A stretch of DNA of 64,000 bases, from the NCBI RefSeq assembly GCF_001425745.1, contig NZ_LMDF01000006.1, forward strand, positions 600,025 through 664,024, written 5' to 3'. Under the pieces are notes generated by a model that worked only from the letters and a program-made list of their open reading frames with translations, was not told the origin of the DNA and did not search any database. Position numbers and translations under genes: made by a program. Numbering within the stretch: the first letter of the stretch is position 1; each line of letters begins with the position of its first letter. Below are positions 8,594-17,464 of the stretch, in pieces. The DNA is from Caulobacter sp. Root343. GTDB taxonomy: Bacteria > Pseudomonadota > Alphaproteobacteria > Caulobacterales > Caulobacteraceae.

Positions 8594-10033
8594 ATGCCGT
8601 CTCTTTCCGCCGCCGCTCTCCGTCGTCACGGTCCGTATCTCGCGGCCGCCAGCGCTCTGGTGCTGGCCGCATGCGCCAGCCTGCCGCCCGCCCAGCCGGC
8701 GCGGATCGCCAAGGCGCCGCAAGCCTACGAGGCCGCCCACACCCTGGCCGCGCCCGCCGCCGAATGGCCGGCCGACGCCTGGTGGCGCGGCTATGGCGAC
8801 ACTCAGCTGAACGCCTTGGAGGATGAGGCCCTGAAGGGCTCGCCCAGCCTGGCCGCCGCCGAGGCCCGCCTGCGCCGCGCCCAGGCCCAGATCGCCCAGG
8901 CGCGCTCGGCTGACCTGCCGCGGGTTTCGCTGGGCGCCAGCGCCGCCGAGGCCAAGCAGAGTTACAACGCCGGCATCCCGCCGGCCTTCGTGCCGCACGG
9001 TTATAACGACATCGGTCGCCTGGCCCTCGACTTCAGCTGGGAGCTGGACTTCTGGGGCCGGAACCGGGCGGCCGTCGCCGCCGCGACCTCGGAAGCCAAG
9101 GCCGCCCAGGCCGACGCCGCCCAGGCGCGCCTGACCCTGTCGACCGCCGTCGCCTCGACCTATGCCGAGCTGGCCCGCCTCTACGCCCAACGCGACGTCG
9201 CCGAGCAGGCCGTGCGCCTGCGGCAAGAGACCAGCGACCTGGTCGCCCGCCGGGTCGCCAACGGCCTCGACACCCGCGCCGAGAGCGAGCAGGCCAGGGC
9301 GGGGCCACCGACCTCCAAGGCCGAGCTGTCGGCGCTGGACGAGCAGATCGCCCTGACCCGCAACGCCCTTGCCGCCCTGGTCGGCGCCGGCCCCGACCGA
9401 GGCCTCGCCATCGCCCGGCCCGGCGCGACGACGCTGAAGCCATTCGGCCTGCCGGCCAACCTGCCCGCCGACCTGATCGGCCGCCGTCCCGACGTGGTCG
9501 CCGCCAAGTGGCGGGCCGAAGCCGCCACGGCGCGCACCCGCCAGGCCAAGGCCGCCTTCTATCCGGACATCAACCTGGCCGGCTTCGTCGGCGTCCAGTC
9601 CCTCTATCTCGACAAGCTGTTCTCCAGCGGTTCGGACATCGGACAGGTCGGCCCGGCCCTGCGCCTGCCGATCTTCGAGGGCGGGGCCTTGCGCGCCGGC
9701 CTGCGCGGGGCCGAGGCCGACCGCGACGCGGCGGTGGCCGCCTATGACGGCGCCCTGACCCAGGCCCTGCGCGAGGTCGCGGACGCCGCCGCCAGCGAGA
9801 AGGCCTTGGCTTCGCGCCTGACCGACGCGCGTTCGGCCCTTGCGGCCAACGAGAACGCCTATCGCATCGCCCGCCTGCGCTACGAAGGCCAGCTGTCGAC
9901 CTATCAGTCGGTGCTGCTGGCCGAGCAGTCCGTGTTGGCCCAGCGCCGGGTCGTCGCCGACCTGGAAAGCCGCGCCTTCGCCCTCGACATCGCCCTGGTC
10001 CGCGCCCTCGGCGGCGGCTTCACCGGCGCCTGA
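8594..10033 (+). CDS. Outer-membrane efflux lipoprotein (OprM/NodT family)
   Basis: This 479-aa outer-membrane channel is the exit duct of a tripartite pump. The lipoprotein signal is clear (LVLAACAS lipobox, with the acylated cysteine near residue 27). The repeated outer-membrane-factor halves are visible, with long alpha-helical hairpins (AAEARLRRAQAQIAQARSAD, then ALREVADAAASEKALASRLT) and the typical DLIGRRPDVVAAKWRAEAA motif between them. The ATG at 8594 fits the lipobox distance and leaves the upstream palindrome outside the gene. The emrA and emrB genes follow on the same strand. A slightly unusual ARAGPPTSKAEL segment replaces the family's common RAxLATA stretch, without disrupting the frame. 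Confidence 0.92.
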   Translation: MPSLSAAALRRHGPYLAAASALVLAACASLPPAQPARIAKAPQAYEAAHTLAAPAAEWPADAWWRGYGDTQLNALEDEALKGSPSLAAAEARLRRAQAQIAQARSADLPRVSLGASAAEAKQSYNAGIPPAFVPHGYNDIGRLALDFSWELDFWGRNRAAVAAATSEAKAAQADAAQARLTLSTAVASTYAELARLYAQRDVAEQAVRLRQETSDLVARRVANGLDTRAESEQARAGPPTSKAELSALDEQIALTRNALAALVGAGPDRGLAIARPGATTLKPFGLPANLPADLIGRRPDVVAAKWRAEAATARTRQAKAAFYPDINLAGFVGVQSLYLDKLFSSGSDIGQVGPALRLPIFEGGALRAGLRGAEADRDAAVAAYDGALTQALREVADAAASEKALASRLTDARSALAANENAYRIARLRYEGQLSTYQSVLLAEQSVLAQRRVVADLESRAFALDIALVRALGGGFTGA

Positions 10034-10089
10034 ACCCCGATCATCACAGCATCCGCTCGCCCAACATTCGCTTGCTAGGACTTCCTCAC

Positions 10090-11217
10090 ATGTCCGACAC
10101 CGCTCAACCCGCCGCCGCTCAGAACGCCGCGAATGGCAAGCGCCGTCGCCAACTGACCCTGCTGGGCGGCGCCGTCGCCATCGGCCTGGTCGGCTACGGC
10201 GCCTGGTGGCTGGCCTTCGACTCCCACTTCGTCGAGACCGACGACGCCTATGTCGGGGCCGAGACCGCGCAGGTCACCGCCCTGTCGCCCGGCCCCGTCG
10301 CCAAGATCTTCGTTTCGGAGACGCAGAGCGTGAAGGCCGGCGATCCGCTGATCGTCATCGATGACGCCGACGCCCGTATCGCGGTCGCCCAGGCCGAAGC
10401 GGCCCTTGGCCAGGCCGAGCGCAAGGTGAAGACCTATTTCGCCAGCGACACCGCTCTGCTGGGCCAGTTCGACGCTCGCCAGGCCGACGTCCAGCGGGCC
10501 GACGCCCAGATCCTGGCCGCCAAGGCCGACGTCGAGCGGGCTCGTATCGACCTTTCGCGCCGTCAGGCCCTGGTGGGCGAGGGCGCCGTCTCGGGCGACG
10601 AGCTGACCACCGCCCAGAACCGCCTCGCCAACGCCCAGGCCGCCCTGACCGTCGCCCAGGCCGTCCGCGCCCAGGCCCTGGCCAGCCGCGAAGCCGCGGT
10701 CGGCACGCGCGAGGCCAACACCGTGCTGATCTCCGGCGCCTCGGTCACCGAGAACCCGGAGGTGAAGGCCGCCCAGGCCCGGCTGGACGCCGCCCGCCTG
10801 AGCCTGGCCCGCACCGTGGTCCGCGCCCCGACCGACGGCGTGGTCGCCCGCAAGTCGGTGCAAGTCGGCCAGCAGGTCGCCGTCGGCGCGCCGCTGATGT
10901 CGGTCGTCCCGACCACCCAGGCCTATGTCGACGCCAACTTCAAGGAAGTGCAGCTGGACAAGGTGGTCCCCGGCCAGCCGGTGATCCTGGTCTCGGACCT
11001 CTACGGCGGTCGCGTGAAGTTCCACGGCAAGGTCAAGGGCCTGGCCGGCGGCACCGGGTCGGCCTTCTCGCTGATCCCGGCCCAGAACGCCTCGGGCAAC
11101 TGGATCAAGGTGGTGCAGCGCGTGCCGGTGCGGATCACCCTGGACCCCGCCGAACTGGCCAAGCACCCGCTGCGCGTGGGCCTGTCGATGAAGGCCAAGA
11201 TCGACGTCGCCAAGTAG
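10090..11217 (+). CDS. emrA: EmrA-type membrane fusion protein
   Basis: This 375-aa periplasmic adaptor links the EmrB inner-membrane pump to the outer-membrane channel. It has an N-terminal cytoplasmic tail and one membrane helix (about residues 22-42, LTLLGGAVAIGLVGYGAWWL). The HlyD/EmrA biotinyl-lipoyl-like motif follows (FVETDDAYVGAETAQV, SPGPVAKIFVSETQSVKAGD), then a long coiled-coil hairpin (about 90-200). The second lipoyl half follows (ARTVVRAPTDGVVARKSVQV) and a beta-barrel with AYVDANFKEVQLDKV. The ATG at 10090 is preceded by AGGA at nine bases; an in-frame TTG at 10072 is less likely. It is 25 bases upstream of emrB. Confidence 0.94.
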   Translation: MSDTAQPAAAQNAANGKRRRQLTLLGGAVAIGLVGYGAWWLAFDSHFVETDDAYVGAETAQVTALSPGPVAKIFVSETQSVKAGDPLIVIDDADARIAVAQAEAALGQAERKVKTYFASDTALLGQFDARQADVQRADAQILAAKADVERARIDLSRRQALVGEGAVSGDELTTAQNRLANAQAALTVAQAVRAQALASREAAVGTREANTVLISGASVTENPEVKAAQARLDAARLSLARTVVRAPTDGVVARKSVQVGQQVAVGAPLMSVVPTTQAYVDANFKEVQLDKVVPGQPVILVSDLYGGRVKFHGKVKGLAGGTGSAFSLIPAQNASGNWIKVVQRVPVRITLDPAELAKHPLRVGLSMKAKIDVAK

Positions 11218-11242
11218 GTCAGAGTTCCCGAGGAGCCGCCCC

Positions 11243-12799
11243 ATGGCGTCCGAACAAACCCAGGCGGCCGGTCCGCCGCCGATGACCGGGATCCTCCTGG
11301 CCGTCACCTCGATCGCCCTGGCGCTCGGCACCTTCATGCAGGTGCTGGACAGCACCATCGCCAACGTCTCGATCCCGACCATCGCCGGCAATCTGGGCGT
11401 CAGCTCCAGCCAGGGGACGTGGGTGATCACCGCCTTCGCCGTGGCCAACGGCGTCTCGGTGCCGCTGACCGGCTGGCTGATGGGCCGCTACGGGGTGGTC
11501 AAGACCTTCGTGGCCTCGGTGATCCTGTTCACGGTCGCCTCGTTCCTGTGCGGGGTCTCCTGGAACCTGTCGTCGCTGATCTTCTTCCGGATCCTGCAAG
11601 GCGCGGTGTCGGGACCGATGATCCCCGGCTCCCAGGCCCTGCTGATCATGATCTTCCCGCCGAACAAGCGCGGGACGGCCCTGGCCATCTGGTCGATGAC
11701 CACCCTGGTGGCCCCGATCTGCGGGCCGATCCTGGGCGGCTACATCTCGGACAACATCTCCTGGCCGTGGATCTTCCTGATCAACGTGCCCGTCGGCATC
11801 CTCTGCGCCGTCGTCTGCTGGCGCAACATGGCCAGTCGCGAGACCCCGACCCGCAAGCTGCCGATCGACCGCACCGGCTTCATGCTGCTGCTGGTCTGGG
11901 TCGGCGCTCTGCAGGTCATGCTGGACACCGGCAAGGAGGCCGACTGGTTCTCCTCGCCCGCCATCGTCGTCGAACTGTGGATCGCGATCATCGGCTTCGT
12001 GGCCTGGGTCATCTGGGAGCTGAACGAGAAGCACCCGATCGTCGACCTGTCGCTGTTCCGCTCCAGCAATTTCGCGATCGGCACGCTGGCCTTCTGTCTG
12101 GGCTACGCGGTGTTCTTCGGCAACAACCTGCTGCTGCCGCTGTGGCTGCAGACCCGGATGGGCTACATCGCCACCTGGGCCGGGCTGGTGGCCGCGCCGA
12201 GCGGCGTGGTCGCGGTGTTCCTGACGCCGTTCACCGCGCGGCTGATGGCCAAGGTCGACGCGCGCTGGCTGGCGACCCTGTCGCTGGCCGCCTTCGGCCT
12301 GTCGTTCTACATGCGCTCCGGCTATACGCCCGACGCCAGTTTCACCGTGCTGGTCATGCCGATGCTGGTGCAGGGCGTGGCGATGAGCACCTTCTTCATC
12401 TCGATGGTGACCATCTCGCTGAACGGCATCCCGCCGCAGCAGACGCCGCAAGCCTCGGGCCTGTCGAACTTCTCGCGGATCACCGCCGGCAGTTTCGCCG
12501 CCTCGCTGGCCACGACGATCTGGGACCGCGGCGAGGCCGTCCACCAGACGCGGCTGGCCGAGACCATGGGCGCCACCAACCCGGCCTGGGTCGACGCCGT
12601 GGGCAAGTTGCAGGCGGCGGGCATGACCCACCTCCAAGCCGTGGGAGCGGTCACCCAGCAGGTGATCAACCAGGCCTATCTGCTGGCGGCGCTGGACTTC
12701 TTCCGGGTCTCGGCATGGCTGTGCGTGATCCTGATCCCGATCATCTGGCTGACCCGCAAGGCGATCAGCGGCGGCGGGGCGCACGCGGCGGCGGACTAG
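11243..12799 (+). CDS. emrB: EmrB/QacA-type MFS multidrug exporter (DHA2, 14 TM)
   Basis: This 518-aa proton-driven inner-membrane exporter has the DHA2 family signature MQVLDSTIANVSIPTIAGNL near residues 34-53. Motif A-like GWLMGRYGVVKTF follows, and the motif-C-like GPILGGYISDNISWPWIFLI is near 155. About 14 hydrophobic helices can be counted. AGGAG precedes the ATG by seven bases. It is the last gene of the efflux operon and its stop overlaps the stop of the convergent hybrid kinase by four bases. With the lipoprotein and EmrA it should form a complete pump across both membranes. Substrates cannot be read from the sequence. Confidence 0.94.
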   Translation: MASEQTQAAGPPPMTGILLAVTSIALALGTFMQVLDSTIANVSIPTIAGNLGVSSSQGTWVITAFAVANGVSVPLTGWLMGRYGVVKTFVASVILFTVASFLCGVSWNLSSLIFFRILQGAVSGPMIPGSQALLIMIFPPNKRGTALAIWSMTTLVAPICGPILGGYISDNISWPWIFLINVPVGILCAVVCWRNMASRETPTRKLPIDRTGFMLLLVWVGALQVMLDTGKEADWFSSPAIVVELWIAIIGFVAWVIWELNEKHPIVDLSLFRSSNFAIGTLAFCLGYAVFFGNNLLLPLWLQTRMGYIATWAGLVAAPSGVVAVFLTPFTARLMAKVDARWLATLSLAAFGLSFYMRSGYTPDASFTVLVMPMLVQGVAMSTFFISMVTISLNGIPPQQTPQASGLSNFSRITAGSFAASLATTIWDRGEAVHQTRLAETMGATNPAWVDAVGKLQAAGMTHLQAVGAVTQQVINQAYLLAALDFFRVSAWLCVILIPIIWLTRKAISGGGAHAAAD

Positions 12800-15700
12800 G
12801 TCTCCGCCAGTCCGACCTTTGCCGACAGCGGCAGGCGGATCGCGCAACGCAGTCCCTCGGGCAGGAAGCGAAGGTCGACGCCGCCGCCCAGTTCGCGCGG
12901 CAGGCCTTGCTCCAGCAGGCGCGAGCCGAACCCCCGCCGCGAGGGCGGCGCGACCGCGGGACCGCCCGTCTCGCGCCAGTCGATGATGATCTCCCGCGTG
13001 TCGCCGTCCAACGCCCAGGCCACCTCCACCCGACCGTCGGCCGTCGTCAGCGCGCCGTATTTGGTGGCGTTGGTGGCCAGCTCGTGGAACGCCATGTTGA
13101 CCGTGACGGCGGCGTTGGGTCCCAACCGGACGGACGGGCCCGTCAAGACCATGCGCTCCTGCTCGCCGGCCGGAAGATGCACCTCCAGGGTGCGGCGGAT
13201 CACGTCCATCAGGTCCGCGCCGCGCCAGGCGCTCGCCGTCAGCAGTTCGTGCGCGCGCGACAAGGCGTGGATCCGCGCCTGGAAAGTATCGGCGAAGGCC
13301 GTCGGATCGCGGGCGTATCTCAGCGTCTGGAGGGCGATCGACTGCACGCTGGCCAGGGTGTTCTTGGCCCGGTGGTCCACCTCGGCCAGCAGCAGGGTCT
13401 GACGCGCCTCGGCGGCCTTGCGCTCGGTGATGTCCAGGGTCACGCCGGCGATGTGGACCGCGCGGCCCTGGTCGTAGGTCGCGCGCCCTCGCGCCATCAC
13501 CCAGCGGACGCCGTCGTCCGGGCTCTGGATCCGATACTCGACCTCGAGATCCTCGCCCGAGGCGATCGCATGCTGGATCTCGCGATCCCGGCGTTCACGG
13601 TCCTCCGGATGCACGCGCGCGACGACGTCGTCATAATGTTCGAACGGGTCGTCGGGGCGCAGCCCGAACAGGGCGCGGCAGTGGTCGGAGACGGTGATGC
13701 GGCGGGTGGCGACGTCCATCTCCCAACTGCCCAGCCGCCCGGCTTCGAGCGCGAACTCCAGCTGCTGTTGGCTCTGACGCAGCGCCGCGCGGCCGCGTTC
13801 GGCGATCATCTCGGCCCGCAGGGCCTGCTCCCGGCGCGCGGCCTGGCGACGTTGGCGGGCCAGGCGCACCGCCCCGTCGACCCGGGCCCGCAGCTCGCGC
13901 GCGCTGAACGGCTTGACCAGATAATCGTCGGCCCCGGCGGCCAGGCCCTCGACCCGCGCCTCCTCGCCGGCCCGGGCCGACAGCAGGATGACCAGCAGCC
14001 CTTCCAGTCTGGTCTCGGCGCGCAGAGCCGCCAGCAGGCCGAAGCCGTCCAGCCCCGGCATCATCACGTCGCTCAGCACCAGGTCGGGCGGCGGACCGCG
14101 CAGCGCCGCCTCCAGGGCCGCGCGACCGTCGGACACGGCCTCGACCGCGTAGCCGCCGGCTTCGAGCAGCCGTTTGACGTAGGCGCGCATGTCGGCGTTG
14201 TCGTCGGCCAGCACCACGCGGGGGCGGCCTTCGACCAGGCCGCCGAAGTCTTCCGCCGCCTCCGGCACGTCTGACGGAACAGCGTCCTCGGCATCGGGCA
14301 GCCATCGCATCGCCTCGGCGACGAAGGCTTCGGCGTGGACGCTGGCGTCGCTCAGGGTCTCGCGGTTCGAGACCTGGTCGCGCGGCAGATGCGCCGCGCC
14401 CAGCGGCAGGCTGACCGTGAAGGCGCTGCCTTCGCCGAGCTGGCTGCGCACCGACACCGCGCCGCCATGCAGCTTGGCCAGCTCCTCGACCAGGGCCAGG
14501 CCGATACCGCTGCCCTCGTGGGTGCGTCCGCCCTGACCCTCGATCCGGTGGAAGCGCTCGAACACGCGCGGCAGTTCGGCGTCGGCGATGCCCACGCCAG
14601 TGTCCTCGACAATCAGCTCGACCCGCCCGTCCACGCGATGCAGGCGAACCGCGATCCCGCCCTCCAGCGTGAACTTGAAGGCGTTGGAGAGCAGGTTGAG
14701 GACGATCTTCTCCCACATCTCGCGATCGACATTGACCGGCTCCGGCAACGGCGGGCAATCGACGACCAGGGCCAGGCCCGCGCGCTCGCAGGCCGAGCGG
14801 AAGTTGCTGGCCAACTCGGCGGTCAGGCCCGCCAGGTCCGTGGGCTGGAAGGCGGCGCGGGATCGGCCGGCCTCCACGCGCGAGAAGTCCAGCAGCGAAT
14901 TGACCAGCTTGAGCAGGCGCAGGGCGTTGCGGTGGGCCACGGCCAAGCGCTCGCGCTGGGCCGGGGGCAGGTCGTCGCCCGCCTCGAGCGCATCCTGGAT
15001 GGGCCCCAGCATCAGGGTCAGCGGCGTGCGGAACTCATGGCTGACGTTCGAGAAGAACGCGGTCTTGGCCTGATCGAGGGCGGCCAGCATCTCGGCGCGC
15101 TGGCGGGCTTCCTCGTAGCCGCGGGCGCTGGCTAGTCCCGCGCCCAGGGCCGAGGCCAGCAGGCCGAGGAAGCCCCGATAGGCCTCGTCCAGCGGCAGGC
15201 GGGCGCTGGCGCCGACCATCAGCAGGGCCTGCGGCCGCGCCATGTCGGGCGCGGGGATAGGGAAGGCCAGGGCGACGCTCGGAGATTCTTCGTACGGGCC
15301 GCGCGCGGCGCCGTGTCCGGGTTGCGGCAAGGCGACTTCGATCGGCTCGCGCGCCATGGCCAGGGCCTCGACGGGCCAGGGCGCGGCGGCGTCTTCCGGC
15401 AGAACCGCCGGCGCGATGGGGTCGTCGGGCGCGACACCGGCGGACCCCGCCAGACGATAGGAGCCGTCCCGGGCGTCCAGCGCGTAGAGCAGGACGAACG
15501 GCAGGTCGAAGGCGTGCTCGGCGATGATCGCCAGGATGTTGTCGAACACCTGCCGGGTGGTGCGCGCCTCGGCCAGGCGGGCGTTCAGGTCGCGCAACAG
15601 CCGCGCGCGGCGCTCGGCCAGCATGCTGGCGGTGGTCTCGGTGACCGGGTGGAACAGCCCGCCGATCCCGCCGCTCTCGTCGCGGATCGGGCTGAGCGAG

Positions 15701-16113
15701 AAGGTGAAGAAGGTCTCCTCCAGATAGCCGTTGCGGAACAGGAACATCCGCTGGTTCTCGAGGAACGAGGTCTCGCCGGCCAGGGCGCGGTGGAACGGTT
15801 CGCCGATCGCCGGCCAGGCCGAGGCCCAGGTCACGGTATAGGGCTCGCCCAGCGCCTGCGGGTGGGCCGCGCCGCAGACCACGCGATAGCCGTCGTTGTA
15901 GATCTGGCAGTGCTCGGGACCCCAGATGATGTTGATCGGGAAGTTCGAGGCCAGGCAAAGGCTGACGGTGGTGCGCAGGCTTTGCGGCCAGGCGTCGATC
16001 GGGCCCAGCGGGGTCGTCGACCAGTCGGTCTCGCCGATCAGCCGCGCCATCTCGCCGCCCCCGGAGAGGAAGGCGGAGTCGCCCGCGACCCTGACGCCGT
16101 TACGACTGTTCAT
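12796..16113 (-). CDS. Hybrid sensor kinase with two kinase modules (HisKA + REC + PAS + HWE)
   Basis: This 1105-aa protein lacks obvious membrane helices. Domains in order: PAS-like sensor (about 25-165, IWGPEHCQIYNDGYR); GAF-like region (about 180-330); classical HisKA with H359 in SNVSHEFRTPL; HATPase with N477 (LLSNAFKF) and DTGVGI/GSGIGLAL; receiver domain (about 632-745) with D682 in SDVMMPG and K734; PAS_3 (about 790-898, GSWEMDVATRRITVSD). Last comes an HWE kinase with H914 in EVDHRAKNTLASVQS and the diagnostic WRETGG near 1046. Both kinase modules look intact. A cytoplasmic cue, perhaps light or redox through PAS, is likely. No separate response regulator lies beside it. It converges on emrB and is divergent from the glucokinase-like gene. 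Confidence 0.93.
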   Translation of the reverse strand: MNSRNGVRVAGDSAFLSGGGEMARLIGETDWSTTPLGPIDAWPQSLRTTVSLCLASNFPINIIWGPEHCQIYNDGYRVVCGAAHPQALGEPYTVTWASAWPAIGEPFHRALAGETSFLENQRMFLFRNGYLEETFFTFSLSPIRDESGGIGGLFHPVTETTASMLAERRARLLRDLNARLAEARTTRQVFDNILAIIAEHAFDLPFVLLYALDARDGSYRLAGSAGVAPDDPIAPAVLPEDAAAPWPVEALAMAREPIEVALPQPGHGAARGPYEESPSVALAFPIPAPDMARPQALLMVGASARLPLDEAYRGFLGLLASALGAGLASARGYEEARQRAEMLAALDQAKTAFFSNVSHEFRTPLTLMLGPIQDALEAGDDLPPAQRERLAVAHRNALRLLKLVNSLLDFSRVEAGRSRAAFQPTDLAGLTAELASNFRSACERAGLALVVDCPPLPEPVNVDREMWEKIVLNLLSNAFKFTLEGGIAVRLHRVDGRVELIVEDTGVGIADAELPRVFERFHRIEGQGGRTHEGSGIGLALVEELAKLHGGAVSVRSQLGEGSAFTVSLPLGAAHLPRDQVSNRETLSDASVHAEAFVAEAMRWLPDAEDAVPSDVPEAAEDFGGLVEGRPRVVLADDNADMRAYVKRLLEAGGYAVEAVSDGRAALEAALRGPPPDLVLSDVMMPGLDGFGLLAALRAETRLEGLLVILLSARAGEEARVEGLAAGADDYLVKPFSARELRARVDGAVRLARQRRQAARREQALRAEMIAERGRAALRQSQQQLEFALEAGRLGSWEMDVATRRITVSDHCRALFGLRPDDPFEHYDDVVARVHPEDRERRDREIQHAIASGEDLEVEYRIQSPDDGVRWVMARGRATYDQGRAVHIAGVTLDITERKAAEARQTLLLAEVDHRAKNTLASVQSIALQTLRYARDPTAFADTFQARIHALSRAHELLTASAWRGADLMDVIRRTLEVHLPAGEQERMVLTGPSVRLGPNAAVTVNMAFHELATNATKYGALTTADGRVEVAWALDGDTREIIIDWRETGGPAVAPPSRRGFGSRLLEQGLPRELGGGVDLRFLPEGLRCAIRLPLSAKVGLAET

Positions 16114-16477
16114 ACCCTGGTCCGAGACCGGCCACGCCGCCGGAGGAGATGCTCGTGGCGACGGCCGATCCCGAAACCGTATCGACCGGTTTGGGGGCGG
16201 GCAACGCCGATGGCGAGCCCGGCTTCGACTGCGCGCGGAGCGGGAGCTGTCGAAAAGCGATCGCCATCGCCGCCGGCCAAGGCTTTTCGGACGCTAGCGC
16301 CTTCGTAGCCTGCGACGACGCGCCGCAGGGGCGGAGGCCTTCGATGTCGACGCGGGCATGGGCGGGACTAGCGCTCGCAATGACCAAAGTCTTTTGTCGT
16401 ACCGGTTGCGACGCTTTCGCGCATTGGCCCATAGTGTGACTCCGGCGACTGTGCTTCCGTCGGAGGAGATCGATCGC
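16114..16477. other. 364-bp divergent intergenic region
   Basis: This lies between the hybrid kinase and the glucokinase-like gene and should hold both promoters. An inverted repeat AAACCG-N7-CGGTTT is visible around 16178-16196, and a further ACCGGTT lies near 16400. Both resemble half-sites of the palindrome upstream of the STN receptor. A 96-codon open frame (16149-16439) has no recognisable protein character and I do not call it. Confidence 0.4.
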
Positions 16478-17440
16478 ATGACTTTGCCGCATGATCCGGT
16501 CCCACGTGTACTGTTGGCGGACGTGGACGGCCGCGACGCCAGGATCGTGCTCGCCGAGCGCGGATCTCCGCCGACCGAGATCACGACCGTCGCGTGCGCG
16601 AGCCAAGACCAATTGATCGCCATCCTGGCGGCGACCCGCACCGCGTTTGGCGGCCAGGTTCTTGGCGCCGCCATCGCCGCGCCTGGCCCCAGCCTCGACG
16701 GCGTCATCCAGCTGACCCATTCGTCGATGCGCCTGGAGGCGGCGGTTCTCTCCGAGCGGCTCGGCCTGGATCGCCTGCACCTGGTCAACAATTTCACCGC
16801 CAGGGCCTTGGCGGTGCCGCTGCTGGGGCCCGACGCCATGGAGCAGATCGGGGGCGGCTTTCCGCATCGGGACGCGCCCGCCGGCGCGATCGGGCCGTCC
16901 GCGACGGGTCTGGGCATGTCGATCCTCAATCCCGACGGCTTCGTCGGCTGGATGGCCGCCGCCGCCGAAGGCGGGCACGCTGACCTGGCCGCCTCGAACG
17001 ACCGCGAGGCCGACGTGATCCGTGTGCTGCGCGAACGGCATGGCCACGTCTCGGCCGAATGCGTCCTGTCGGGCGAGGGCGTGCTGGACGTGGCGCTGGC
17101 TCTATCGACCCTGGCCGGGAAGCCCGAGCGTCCTGAAAATCTGGAAGTGCTGCTGGCGGCCGCCCGGAGCGGCGACCCGCTCGCGCGCGAGGTCTTCGCC
17201 CTGGTCTCGGGATGGCTGGGCGCGGTGTCGGGGAACCTAGTCCTGACCGCCGGCGCGCGCAGCGGCGTCTACATCATCAGCGCGACGGTGCTGTCCTGGG
17301 GCGAGATGCTGGACCGCGCCATCGTCCGCGAGCGCTTCGAGGCCAAGGGGCGGATGGCCGCCTATCTGCGCGACGTGCCGTTCTATCTGGTCAATGAGCC
17401 GAACTGCGGCCTGCTGGGCCTGTCGGCGCTGTTCAACTAG
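16478..17440 (+). CDS. Glucokinase paralogue with degenerate catalytic site (probable pseudokinase)
   Basis: This 320-aa protein aligns along its length with bacterial glucokinases. Retained features are EGGHADLAA (sugar-binding Glu/His region), VSAECVLSGEGVLDV, RERFEAKGRMAAYL and GLLGLSALF. Key positions differ. The phosphate loop that is normally DxGGTN reads DVDGRD (residues 15-20). The catalytic aspartate of the NDF motif is Asn105 (LVNNFTARAL). The late adenosine-motif GG reads ISA. Family knowledge says the NDF aspartate is the catalytic base, so glucose phosphorylation is unlikely, while sugar binding may persist. A regulatory or sensing role is inferred. The ATG at 16478 has GGAGGAG ten bases upstream. 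It is convergent with the next gene, with a hairpin between them. Confidence 0.82.
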   Translation: MTLPHDPVPRVLLADVDGRDARIVLAERGSPPTEITTVACASQDQLIAILAATRTAFGGQVLGAAIAAPGPSLDGVIQLTHSSMRLEAAVLSERLGLDRLHLVNNFTARALAVPLLGPDAMEQIGGGFPHRDAPAGAIGPSATGLGMSILNPDGFVGWMAAAAEGGHADLAASNDREADVIRVLRERHGHVSAECVLSGEGVLDVALALSTLAGKPERPENLEVLLAAARSGDPLAREVFALVSGWLGAVSGNLVLTAGARSGVYIISATVLSWGEMLDRAIVRERFEAKGRMAAYLRDVPFYLVNEPNCGLLGLSALFN

Positions 17441-17445
17441 AGCGT

Positions 17446-17464
17446 GGCGGCCGAACCGGCCGCC
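17446..17464. terminator. Hairpin between convergent genes
   Basis: GGCGGCC/GGCCGCC forms a 7-bp stem around GAACC, exactly between the stops of the glucokinase-like gene and the minus-strand unknown gene. There is no U-tract. It may act as a weak bidirectional terminator. Confidence 0.45.

Noticed and set aside
9300..9320. Possible frameshift in the efflux lipoprotein (AGPPTSK segment)
   Set aside because: The reading frame and downstream motifs continue normally, so it is sequence variation rather than a break.
11419..14274. A 951-codon open frame across emrB and the hybrid kinase
   Set aside because: It overlaps two well-supported genes and its translation is low-complexity with no motifs.
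16149..16439. A 96-codon frame in the kinase/glucokinase-like gap
   Set aside because: No recognisable protein features; the gap is better explained as a divergent promoter region.
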